Source of the DNA: an uncultured Angelakisella sp.
GTDB taxonomy: Bacteria; Bacillota; Clostridia; Oscillospirales; Ruminococcaceae
Direction: 5' to 3'
Length of the DNA: 5,057 bases
Assembly: GCA_904420255.1 (NCBI GenBank)
Contig: CAJFUT010000329.1
Coordinates: forward strand, 1-5,057
The notes under the pieces were generated by a model. That model saw nothing but the letters and a program-made list of their open reading frames with translations, searched no databases and had not been told where the DNA came from. Each line of letters starts with the position of its first letter. Within the stretch, counting starts at the first letter, position 1. The position numbers and the translations under genes are program-made. Below, piece by piece: positions 1-5,057 of the stretch.

Positions 1-26
1 CGGGGGGCTCCCCGGCCGCTCTTTGT

Positions 27-50
27 CACTTTCTCTCGGCAGAGAAAGTG
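27..50. repeat. Perfect inverted repeat, hairpin 1 (CACTTTCT family)
   Basis: The arms CACTTTCTCT (27-36) and AGAGAAAGTG (41-50) are perfect reverse complements around a CGGC loop. The outer core CACTTTCT/AGAAAGTG is shared with the hairpin at 189-216, and both are preceded by CTTTG (21-25 and 184-188). Neither strand has a T-run after the stem, so it does not look like an intrinsic terminator. It is more likely a dispersed palindromic intergenic element of the REP or MITE-remnant type; that class is inferred. Confidence 0.75.
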
Positions 51-112
51 AGGCCCGGACTTCCGGTCCGACCGGAGTAAGCTATTTAAGAGAAAACCCG
101 GCGGGGCAGAAA

Positions 113-166
113 AGAGAGCGGGGCACAACCTAACGATTCACGAAACATCGCTCACGGACAAAAAAG
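113..166. repeat. Imperfect direct repeat, copy 1
   Basis: This ~54 nt block matches 385-439. The matching parts in order are AGAGAGCGGGGCACAA (15 of 16 positions, 113-128), ACGATTCA (exact, 133-140), a GAAAC core, and CTCACGGACAAAAAAG (exact, 151-166). Small indels separate the blocks. After the poly-A this copy continues with GCCTAG and has no ribosome binding site, whereas copy 2 continues into GGAGG before a real gene. Confidence 0.7.
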
Positions 167-188
167 CCTAGCGCAGCGACAGTCTTTG

Positions 189-216
189 GCCACTTTCTTT
201 TGATCAAGAAAGTGGC
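189..216. repeat. Perfect inverted repeat, hairpin 2 (CACTTTCT family)
   Basis: The arms GCCACTTTCTT (189-199) and AAGAAAGTGGC (206-216) are perfect reverse complements around a TTGATC loop; the inner TTGATCAA is itself palindromic. It shares the CACTTTCT/AGAAAGTG core and an upstream CTTTG with hairpin 1 but has a different loop, so the two look like diverged members of one element family. There is no T-tract, so a terminator is unlikely. Confidence 0.75.
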
Positions 217-217
217 G

Positions 218-233
218 GCGGGGCAGCCCCCGC
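218..233. repeat. GC-rich hairpin next to hairpin 2
   Basis: GCGGGG (218-223) and CCCCGC (228-233) form a 6 bp stem with a CAGC loop, starting 2 nt after hairpin 2. The CGGCGGGGCAG that overlaps it (216-226) also occurs at 99-109 just upstream of direct-repeat copy 1, which suggests it belongs to the same repeat unit. In this GC-rich setting a 6 bp stem could also arise by chance. Confidence 0.4.
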
Positions 234-384
234 TGGCACTGACGTTAGCAGCGTTGTGTGAAAGGAAAGCTTGTGCGCCGCGTAGCCTGGGCAAACAGAA
301 GCGCTGGGACTCAACCCACAAAAGCGCCATGAAACCCCTGGATTCGACTGCCAAAGCGCCTTCTGAATCCCAAGTAATATGCTC

Positions 385-439
385 AGAGAGCGGCGCACAA
401 ACCGACGATTCAGAAACCGTAAGCTCACGGACAAAAAAG
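385..439. repeat. Imperfect direct repeat, copy 2, reaching the reductase ribosome binding site
   Basis: This is the second copy of the block at 113-166. It includes AGAGAGCGGCGCACAA (385-400), ACGATTCA (405-412) and the exact 16-mer CTCACGGACAAAAAAG (424-439). Its last bases overlap the AAGGAGG that serves the gene starting at 453, so this copy forms the proximal 5' leader of that gene. The two copies bound a 218 nt segment (167-384) that holds hairpin 2. Either a duplication of leader sequence or an insertion between copies would fit. Confidence 0.7.
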
Positions 440-443
440 GAGG
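438..443 (+). promoter_or_regulatory. Ribosome binding site of the reductase gene
   Basis: AGGAGG lies 9 nt before the ATG at 453, in an A-rich stretch. Its strength and spacing support 453 as the start codon. Confidence 0.85.
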
Positions 444-452
444 AAAAAGAGG

Positions 453-1493
453 ATGAAAGAGAGAAAAAAGGTGCGGCTGGGCCGCACCGGCCTGATGGTG
501 ACCAAGACTTCCTTCGGGGCGCTGCCTATCCAGCGCATCTCCAGGGATGACGCGGCGGAGCTGCTCCGGGCCGCCTATGAGGCGGGGATCAATTTCTTCG
601 ACACCGCCAATTCCTACACCGACAGCGAGGAAAAGATCGGCTACGCCCTTTCCGACGTGCGCAAGAACATCATCATCGCCACCAAGAGCGCCTATGACCA
701 GGGCAACCCGGACATGGTGAAGCGCAACCTGGAGCTGAGCCTCAAGCGGATGAAGACCGACTATGTGGACATCCTCCAGTTCCACAACCCCTCCTTCCTC
801 CCCCGGGAGGACGACCCCGCCTACCGCTACCTCCAGGAGATGAAGGCCCAGGGGGTGGTGCGCCACATCAGCATCACCAACCACCGGCCCCTCCTGGCCC
901 GGGAGGCGGTGGAGAGCGGCCTTTACGACACCCTCCAGTTCCCCTTCTCGGTGCTTTCCAGCCAGAAGGACATCGAGCTGGTGGAGCTGTGCCGGGAAAA
1001 GGACGTGGGCTTCATCGCCATGAAGGCCATGTCCGGCGGCCTCATCCGGGAGCCCCGGGCCACCTTCGCCTTCCTCCAGAAATATGAGAACGTGGTGCCC
1101 ATCTACGGGGTCCAGCGCCGCCGGGAGCTGGACCAGTGGCTGGAGCTGGACGACAATCCCCCCGCCTGGGATGATGAGATGGAAGCCTTGGTGGAGAAGG
1201 AGCGCCGGGAGCTGGCCGGGGACTTCTGCCGCTCCTGCGGCTACTGCCTCCCCTGCCCGGCGGGCATCCCCATCCCCAACGCCGCCCGGATCTCCTTCCT
1301 CATGACCCGCTCCCCCTACAAGCCCTACCTCACCAAGGAATGGCGGGAGGGGATGGACCGGGTGGACCAGTGCATCCACTGCGACCACTGCAAGAACCAC
1401 TGCCCCTACGGCCTGGATACCCCGTCCCTGCTGAAAACCCAGAAGGCGTGGTACGACAAGTTCTATCAGGAGCACATCGCCGAGGCGGAGTGA
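453..1493 (+). CDS. Aldo/keto reductase with C-terminal [4Fe-4S] ferredoxin-type domain
   Basis: A 346-residue protein, probably a cytoplasmic NAD(P)H-linked oxidoreductase that reduces carbonyls or the reverse; the substrate cannot be told from sequence. Residues 1 to about 225 form the aldo/keto reductase TIM barrel: KVRLGRTGLMV start, FFDTANSY with Asp50 and Tyr55, Lys78 in IATKSA and His111 in LQFHNP, matching the Asp-Tyr-Lys-His catalytic set. A shortened C-terminal barrel part ends near VPIYGVQRRREL (215-225). Two cysteine clusters follow: Cys259-262-265-268-Pro (CX2CX2CX2CP) and Cys307-310-313-317-Pro (CX2CX2CX3CP), which should bind two [4Fe-4S] clusters. This layout fits the iron-sulfur aldo/keto reductases of COG1453. 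Family members have no settled physiological role; the clusters suggest electron transfer to or from the nicotinamide site. No signal peptide or membrane segment is seen. The gene has its own ribosome binding site and a strong terminator after it, so it looks monocistronic. Family call is firm, substrate unknown. Confidence 0.93.
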   Translation: MKERKKVRLGRTGLMVTKTSFGALPIQRISRDDAAELLRAAYEAGINFFDTANSYTDSEEKIGYALSDVRKNIIIATKSAYDQGNPDMVKRNLELSLKRMKTDYVDILQFHNPSFLPREDDPAYRYLQEMKAQGVVRHISITNHRPLLAREAVESGLYDTLQFPFSVLSSQKDIELVELCREKDVGFIAMKAMSGGLIREPRATFAFLQKYENVVPIYGVQRRRELDQWLELDDNPPAWDDEMEALVEKERRELAGDFCRSCGYCLPCPAGIPIPNAARISFLMTRSPYKPYLTKEWREGMDRVDQCIHCDHCKNHCPYGLDTPSLLKTQKAWYDKFYQEHIAEAE

Positions 1494-1525
1494 TCCCTGC
1501 CCCGGAGAAGGAAGCGGTACATACC

Positions 1526-1556
1526 AAAGGAGGGCTTCGGCCCTCCTTTCTCGTTC
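1526..1556 (+). terminator. Intrinsic terminator with UUCG tetraloop after the reductase gene
   Basis: The arms AAAGGAGGGC (1526-1535) and GCCCTCCTTT (1540-1549) pair perfectly over 10 bp around a TTCG loop closed by C-G, the very stable cUUCGg tetraloop. A pyrimidine-rich tail with several T residues (TTTCTCGTTC, 1547-1556) follows. It lies 32 nt after the reductase stop codon and separates that gene from the dgt–dnaG–rpoD operon. The stem is nearly symmetric with an A-run on the left arm, so some activity on the opposite strand is possible. Confidence 0.9.
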
Positions 1557-1589
1557 CCGGGGGAGGGGCGCGGAGCCGGATTTCCCCAC

Positions 1590-1735
1590 AAGAAATAAGC
1601 AATTTGACAGAAAACAGGCGGTTTTTCTCATGCAAAATGACAGGTTTTGAAAAAATCAAGAGAAAATCAACATCTGTGCAGGTTTTTTTTCATATTTGCC
1701 GTATATTCTATGTAAGGACAGCAGCAAAGGGAGGT
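1590..1735 (+). promoter_or_regulatory. AT-rich leader, probable promoter region of dgt–dnaG–rpoD
   Basis: This stretch between the terminator and dgt is clearly AT-rich against its GC-rich surroundings, as expected of a promoter region. It has a perfect TTGACA at 1604-1609, but the best -10 at 16 nt spacing is only TCTCAT (1626-1631). It also has TTGAAA at 1647-1652 and a good -10-like TATATT at 1702-1707 without a good -35 at normal spacing. CAGG followed by a T-run occurs three times (1615, 1641, 1679). I can support the region as promoter-bearing but cannot fix the start site. Confidence 0.45.
1729..1734 (+). promoter_or_regulatory. Ribosome binding site that decides the dgt start
   Basis: GGGAGG ends 6 nt before the ATG at 1741. 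An in-frame ATG at 1696 lies upstream, but it would add 15 residues unlike the family's N-terminus, sits inside the AT-rich leader beside the TATATT candidate, and has only T-rich sequence upstream of it. The 1741 start is preferred. Confidence 0.85.
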
Positions 1736-1740
1736 ACACC

Positions 1741-2751
1741 ATGGAGCGTCAGAACACCATCCGGGAGCGGACCCAGGAGCTGGAGCGGCTCACCCTCTCC
1801 CCCCATGCCGCCCTGGCGGAGAACTCGGCGGGGCGGGACACCCCCGAGGAGGAGTGCCCCATCCGCACTGTCTACCAGCGGGACCGGGACCGGATCATCC
1901 ACTGCAACGCTTTCCGCCGGCTGATGCACAAGACCCAGGTGTTCCTGTTCCCCCAGGGGGACCATTACCGCACCCGGCTCACCCACACCCTGGAGGTGAA
2001 CCAGATCGCCCGGACGGTGGCCCGGGGGCTCCGCCTCAACGAGGACCTGGTGGAGGCCATCGCCATGGGTCACGACCTGGGCCACACCCCCTTCGGCCAC
2101 GCCGGGGAATTTGCCCTCCGGGACGTTTCCCCCATTTTCTTCGTCCACGGCGCCCAGAGCGTCCGGGTGGTGGAGAAGCTGGAGAAGGACGGCCGGGGGC
2201 TGAACCTCACGAGGGAGGTGCGAAACGGCATCCTCTGCCACTCGGATAAGGCCCCCTGGGCCGACACCCTGGAGGGGCGGGTGGTGCGCTGGGCCGACAA
2301 GATCGCCTACATCAACCACGACATCGAGGACGCCATCCGGGCCCGGATCCTGACGGTGGAGGACCTTCCCTGGGAGGTGAAGGTGGGCCTGGGCCGGACC
2401 AAGAGCCAGCGGATCTCCGCCCTGGTGGGCTCCCTCATTGAAAACAGCGGCGAGGATATCCGGATGGACGAGGAAACCTTCCGCCTTTACCGGCTGCTCC
2501 AGGACTTCCTCTTCGAGGCGGTGTACAAAAACCCCGTGGCGAAGGGGGAGGAGGGGAAGGCCAAGGACATTGTCAAAAAGCTCTACACCTGGTTTGTGGA
2601 GCACCCCGACAAGCTCCCGGCGGAGTATGAGGCCATCCGGGAGGAGGAGGGGGTCGAGCGGGCGGCGGTGGACTACATCGCCGGCATGAGCGACCGCTTC
2701 TGCATCGCCACCTTCGAGGATATCTTCATCCCAAAGCCCTGGGGCAGGTAG
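1741..2751 (+). CDS. dgt: dGTPase-like deoxynucleotide triphosphohydrolase (HD domain)
   Basis: A 336-residue cytoplasmic enzyme of the dGTPase family, which cleaves dNTPs to deoxynucleoside plus tripolyphosphate and so trims dNTP pools. Visible landmarks: the N-terminal IHCNAFRRLMHKTQVF stretch (53-68) typical of the family, then the HD-domain metal ligands His82 in RLTHTLE, His111-Asp112 in MGHDLGHTPFGH, and Asp194 in AYINHDIEDAIR. His115 and His120 in the second motif match the conserved extra histidines near the active site. The C-terminus ends in a conserved-looking DYIAGMSDRF plus FEDIF segment. The length fits the short clostridial type, well below E. coli Dgt, so substrate range may be wider than dGTP; that is inference. 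It is the first gene of an operon with dnaG (50 nt downstream) and rpoD, which places dNTP control beside replication priming. No missing catalytic residue is seen. Family call is strong, exact dNTP preference unknown. Confidence 0.93.
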   Translation: MERQNTIRERTQELERLTLSPHAALAENSAGRDTPEEECPIRTVYQRDRDRIIHCNAFRRLMHKTQVFLFPQGDHYRTRLTHTLEVNQIARTVARGLRLNEDLVEAIAMGHDLGHTPFGHAGEFALRDVSPIFFVHGAQSVRVVEKLEKDGRGLNLTREVRNGILCHSDKAPWADTLEGRVVRWADKIAYINHDIEDAIRARILTVEDLPWEVKVGLGRTKSQRISALVGSLIENSGEDIRMDEETFRLYRLLQDFLFEAVYKNPVAKGEEGKAKDIVKKLYTWFVEHPDKLPAEYEAIREEEGVERAAVDYIAGMSDRFCIATFEDIFIPKPWGR

Positions 2752-2780
2752 CCCCGGGAGAAGGGGGCCGGGCGGGAGCC

Positions 2781-2797
2781 GGAGGAAAGGAGTGATG
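2781..2797 (+). promoter_or_regulatory. Double Shine-Dalgarno and competing ATG before dnaG
   Basis: Two purine-rich sites lie side by side: GGAGG (2781-2785) and AAAGGAG (2786-2792). The second is 9 nt before the GTG at 2802, the dnaG start. The first is 9 nt before an ATG at 2795-2797 that is out of frame with dnaG and opens an 18-codon frame ending in TGA at 2851, inside dnaG. The sites are plainly there; whether the short frame is translated is unknown. Confidence 0.6.
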
Positions 2798-2801
2798 GGC
2801 C

Positions 2802-4568
2802 GTGATCCCGGAATCGTTTCTCAACGAGCTGAAATACAATACCGACATTGAGCAGGTCATCGGGCGGTATGTCCAGCTCCGCCGCCGGGGCAAGAACCTC
2901 ACCGGCCTCTGCCCCTTCCATTCGGAAAAGACCCCTTCCTTCACCGTCTACCCCGATACCCAGTCCTTCTACTGCTTCGGCTGCGGGGCAGGGGGGGACG
3001 CCATCACCTTCCTGCGGAAGATCGAGAACCTGGATTACCTGGACGCGGTGCGGGAGCTGGCACGCCAGGCCGGGATGACGGTGCCGGAGGGCGCCCTGGA
3101 GGACACCGGGCGGCAGCTCCGCACCCGGCTGCTGGAGCTGAACCGGGAGGCGGCGCGGTTCTTCCACGCCACCCTCATGTCCGACGCCGGGCGGGAGGGC
3201 CGGGCCTACCTCATCGGCAGGGGCCTGACCCAGAAGACCGTCACCCGGTTCGGCCTGGGGTACGCCCCGGAGAGCTGGGATTTCCTCCTGCGCCACCTGC
3301 GGGGCAAGGGCTTTTCCGACGAGGAGGCGGTCGCCGCCTCCCTGGCGGTCCGGGGGAAGAACGGCGGCTGCTACGACGCCTTCCGAAACCGGGTCATCTT
3401 CCCCATCATCGACCTGCGGGGGGGCGTGGTGGCCTTCGGCGGGCGGAACCTGGGGGACAAGGGCCCCAAATACCTCAACAGCGGGGATACCCCGGTGTTT
3501 AAAAAGAGCCGCAACCTTTTCGCCCTCAACTTCGCCAAGAACACCAAGCGGCAGGAACTGATCCTCTGCGAGGGCTATATGGACGTGGTGAGCCTCCACC
3601 AGGGGGGCTTCGATAACGCCGTGGCCACCCTGGGCACCGCCCTGACCCAGGAGCAGGCCAAGCTCATCAGCGGCTATACCAATACCGTGGTGCTCAGCTA
3701 CGATTCCGACGGGCCGGGCCAGGCCGCCACCAAGCGGGCCATGGCCATGTTCCAGGATACCGGCGTCAAGGTGCGGGTCCTCTCCATCCCCGGCGCCAAG
3801 GACCCGGACGAGTTCATCAAGAAATTCGGCGCCCAGCGGTTCGAGCTGCTGCTGGAGGGCTCCGCCGGGGCCATGGATTTTGAAATCTCCCGCATCCGCC
3901 AGAACCACGACCTGGAGACCCCCGAGGGGAAGGTGGGCTTCCTCCGGGACTTTGTGGAGCTGATGGCCGGGGTGGCCAGCCCCATCCAGCGGGAGGTCTA
4001 TGTCAGCAAGGTCTGCCGGGAGCTGGAGGTGGACAAGCAGGCGGTGACCCTCCAGCTGGAATCGGCCCTCCGCCGCCGGAAAAGCGGCAGGGAAAAGCGG
4101 GAGGCCCGGGAGCTGCGCCCCTTCACCGCCGGGCAGGCCTCGGCCAAAACCGACCTGGAGAAGCAGCGCAACCCCAAATGCGTCCTGGCGGAGGAGCGGC
4201 TCATCGCTTATCTCATCCGCAGCCCGGACGGATGGGGGTGGGTGAAGGAGCGGCTCCGGCCGGAGGAGCTGGTTTCCGACCGGGACCGGGAGATTTATGT
4301 GGCGGTGGCCCAGCTTCTGGAGGACGGCCGCGCCGCCGATATGATGTCCCTCTCCGCCCGGCTGGACGAGGACAACATGGCCCGGCTCTCGGAGATTCTG
4401 GCCTCCCCGGGCTGCGAGAATATTTCCGCCCGGGAAGCGGAAGATTATATCAGCACGCTGAAAAGCTTTCATACCAGAAAAACAGATGAAGAAGTCGGCA
4501 GCCTGGAGGCGGAGGAATGGAAACGGTACATAGCCTCCATTGCCGCGAAGAAAAAAACAGGGGGATAA
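2802..4568 (+). CDS. dnaG: DNA primase DnaG
   Basis: A 588-residue primase that makes short RNA primers for the replication fork and works with the DnaB-type helicase. Domains in order: an N-terminal CHC2 zinc-binding domain (about 1-97) with Cys37, His40, Cys58 and Cys61 in [11 protein letters not shown] and [11 protein letters not shown]; the basic RNA-polymerase-like part of the catalytic core with [11 protein letters not shown] (194-204) and VAFGGR; the TOPRIM fold with Glu257 in CEGYMDV, Asp301 and Asp303 in YDSDGPG, and DPDEF (334-338); and a helical C-terminal region (about 455-588) in the position of the helicase-binding domain. Length is normal for bacterial DnaG. The GTG start at 2802 is chosen because AAAGGAG lies 9 nt upstream and the protein then begins IPESFLNEL, usual for the family; the nearby ATG at 2795 is out of frame. 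The final ~40 codons are richer in A/T and lysine than the rest. It is the middle gene of dgt–dnaG–rpoD. Confidence 0.97.
   Translation: MIPESFLNELKYNTDIEQVIGRYVQLRRRGKNLTGLCPFHSEKTPSFTVYPDTQSFYCFGCGAGGDAITFLRKIENLDYLDAVRELARQAGMTVPEGALEDTGRQLRTRLLELNREAARFFHATLMSDAGREGRAYLIGRGLTQKTVTRFGLGYAPESWDFLLRHLRGKGFSDEEAVAASLAVRGKNGGCYDAFRNRVIFPIIDLRGGVVAFGGRNLGDKGPKYLNSGDTPVFKKSRNLFALNFAKNTKRQELILCEGYMDVVSLHQGGFDNAVATLGTALTQEQAKLISGYTNTVVLSYDSDGPGQAATKRAMAMFQDTGVKVRVLSIPGAKDPDEFIKKFGAQRFELLLEGSAGAMDFEISRIRQNHDLETPEGKVGFLRDFVELMAGVASPIQREVYVSKVCRELEVDKQAVTLQLESALRRRKSGREKREARELRPFTAGQASAKTDLEKQRNPKCVLAEERLIAYLIRSPDGWGWVKERLRPEELVSDRDREIYVAVAQLLEDGRAADMMSLSARLDEDNMARLSEILASPGCENISAREAEDYISTLKSFHTRKTDEEVGSLEAEEWKRYIASIAAKKKTGG
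4559..4564 (+). promoter_or_regulatory. Ribosome binding site of rpoD, inside the dnaG end
   Basis: AGGGGG lies 8 nt before a TTG at 4573 and overlaps the last dnaG codons. No in-frame ATG occurs until far into the conserved part of the protein, and reading TTG as Met gives MAQDKK, a plausible SigA N-terminus. This supports TTG as the start and suggests translation coupled to dnaG. Confidence 0.75.
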
Positions 4569-4572
4569 GGTT

Positions 4573-5057
4573 TTGGCACAGGATAAGAAAACAGTCATAC
4601 GGGACCTCATCGAAAGCGGCAAGGCCAAGGGCAAGCTCACCACCAAGGAGATCAACGACGCCCTGGAGGAGCTGGACTTTGACGTGGAGCAGGTGGATAA
4701 GCTCTACGACACCTTTGAAAGCAACAACATCGAGATTGTGGAGGACTTCAATTCCGACATCATCTCCCCCGAGAAGGACGGGGACCTGGAGAGCGTCCTT
4801 TACGCCGAGGGCATCAATATCGACGACCCGGTGAAGGTCTACCTCAAGGAGATCGGCCGGGTGCCCCTCCTCTCCGCCGACGAGGAGGTGGAGCTGGCGG
4901 TGCGGATGTCCCAGGGGGACGAGGCCGCCCGCAAGCGCCTCTCCGAGGCCAACCTCCGCCTGGTGGTGAGCATCGCCAAGCGGTATGTGGGCCGGGGGAT
5001 GCAGTTTTTGGACCTGATCCAGGAGGGGAACCTGGGCCTCATCAAGGCGGTGGAGAA
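4573..5057 (+). CDS. rpoD: Primary sigma factor RpoD/SigA (N-terminal part, cut by the window edge)
   Basis: The first 161 codons of the housekeeping sigma-70 factor, which directs RNA polymerase to -10/-35 promoters. Residues 1 to about 80 are an acidic region resembling sigma region 1.1 ([20 protein letters not shown], a short helical fold). Region 1.2 is at about 84-117 ([20 protein letters not shown]). Region 2.1 follows with [17 protein letters not shown] (126-142), then the core-binding region 2.2 with [17 protein letters not shown] (145-161), where the window ends. The promoter-reading regions 2.4 and 4.2 lie beyond the edge. Presence of regions 1.1 and 1.2 points to the primary sigma rather than a small alternative one. 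The start is TTG, 4 nt after the dnaG stop, with its ribosome binding site in dnaG. Its position as last seen gene in dgt–dnaG–rpoD matches the macromolecular synthesis operon. The frame is open and intact to the edge. Confidence 0.96.
   Translation, partial: MAQDKKTVIRDLIESGKAKGKLTTKEINDALEELDFDVEQVDKLYDTFESNNIEIVEDFNSDIISPEKDGDLESVLYAEGINIDDPVKVYLKEIGRVPLLSADEEVELAVRMSQGDEAARKRLSEANLRLVVSIAKRYVGRGMQFLDLIQEGNLGLIKAVE

Larger units (their letters stand above)
1..452. other. Non-coding, repeat-rich region upstream of the reductase gene
   Basis: No open frame in this stretch looks like a real gene: the candidates on both strands lack recognisable domains and convincing ribosome binding sites, and they run through inverted repeats. 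What can be seen is structure: hairpins at 27-50, 189-216 and 218-233, overlapping small palindromes around CGGAC/GTCCG at 56-70, an imperfect direct repeat at 113-166 and 385-439, a shared 11-mer CGGCGGGGCAG at 99-109 and 216-226, and AAAGCGCC at 321-328 and 353-360. Base composition is more mixed than in the neighbouring genes. I found no convincing -35/-10 pair; TAATAT at 375-380 has no good -35 partner. The region looks like an accumulation of intergenic repeat elements. That reading is inference. Confidence 0.6.

Noticed and set aside
27..50. Hairpin 1 as an intrinsic terminator for a gene left of the window
   Set aside because: The stem is good, but neither flank has a T-tract, and a sister hairpin occurs at 189-216 away from any gene end.
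130..354. 74-codon open frame on the - strand
   Set aside because: It runs through hairpin 2 and direct-repeat copy 1, has no recognisable domain, starts at a non-ATG codon with a poor ribosome binding site, and looks like a by-product of the repeats.
113..439. CRISPR-like array
   Set aside because: Only two imperfect copies, with a 218 nt spacing and internal indels; no regular repeat-spacer pattern and no cas gene.
200..550. 116-codon open frame on the + strand
   Set aside because: It overlaps the reductase start in another frame and crosses the repeats; the reductase frame has clear family motifs and a good ribosome binding site.
204..1631. 475-codon open frame on the - strand
   Set aside because: It is antisense to the reductase, rich in Gly, Val, Leu, His and Pro with no domain. 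It is the usual antisense artefact of GC-rich codon use and also crosses the terminator.
1696..1740. Upstream in-frame ATG for dgt
   Set aside because: It would add 15 residues from the AT-rich leader with no suitable ribosome binding site; the ATG at 1741 has GGGAGG at correct spacing.
4445..4450. TTATAT as the -10 of an internal rpoD promoter
   Set aside because: No -35-like hexamer occurs at 16-18 nt upstream; the match alone is too weak.
2673..4655. 660-codon open frame on the - strand opposite dnaG
   Set aside because: Length alone is tempting, but the composition is that of an antisense shadow and the + strand carries all primase motifs.

Overview
The window carries three complete genes and one partial gene, all on the + strand, in a GC-rich coding style with G/C at most third codon positions. 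It has Gram-positive-type ribosome binding sites (AGGAGG variants) and a Firmicute-like primary sigma factor. The gene order dgt–dnaG–rpoD, the Shine-Dalgarno sites and the high GC together suggest a GC-rich member of the Clostridia, such as an Oscillospiraceae-like gut bacterium. That placement is inference; no marker here fixes the genus.

Layout. Positions 1-452 hold no convincing gene. They contain a patchwork of repeats: two related perfect-arm hairpins (27-50 and 189-216), a GC hairpin (218-233), and two copies of an imperfect ~54 nt direct repeat (113-166 and 385-439), the second running into the ribosome binding site of the first gene. Positions 453-1493 encode an aldo/keto reductase with a C-terminal double [4Fe-4S] ferredoxin-type module. 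A strong UUCG-loop intrinsic terminator (1526-1549) closes that unit. An AT-rich leader (about 1590-1735) follows and is the best place for the promoter of the next operon. Then come a dGTPase-like HD-domain triphosphohydrolase (1741-2751), DNA primase DnaG (2802-4568) and the primary sigma factor RpoD/SigA (from 4573, cut by the right edge).

Function. dgt–dnaG–rpoD is a version of the macromolecular synthesis operon: it joins dNTP pool control, replication priming and housekeeping transcription initiation. dnaG starts with GTG and rpoD with TTG, only 4 nt after the dnaG stop, so translation is probably tuned and coupled. The reductase is a separate transcription unit with no visible functional link to the operon.

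I found no clearly new biological system. The points most worth a second look are the repeat patchwork upstream of the reductase, the competing out-of-frame ATG with its own Shine-Dalgarno at the dnaG start, and the AT-rich leader of the dgt–dnaG–rpoD operon.
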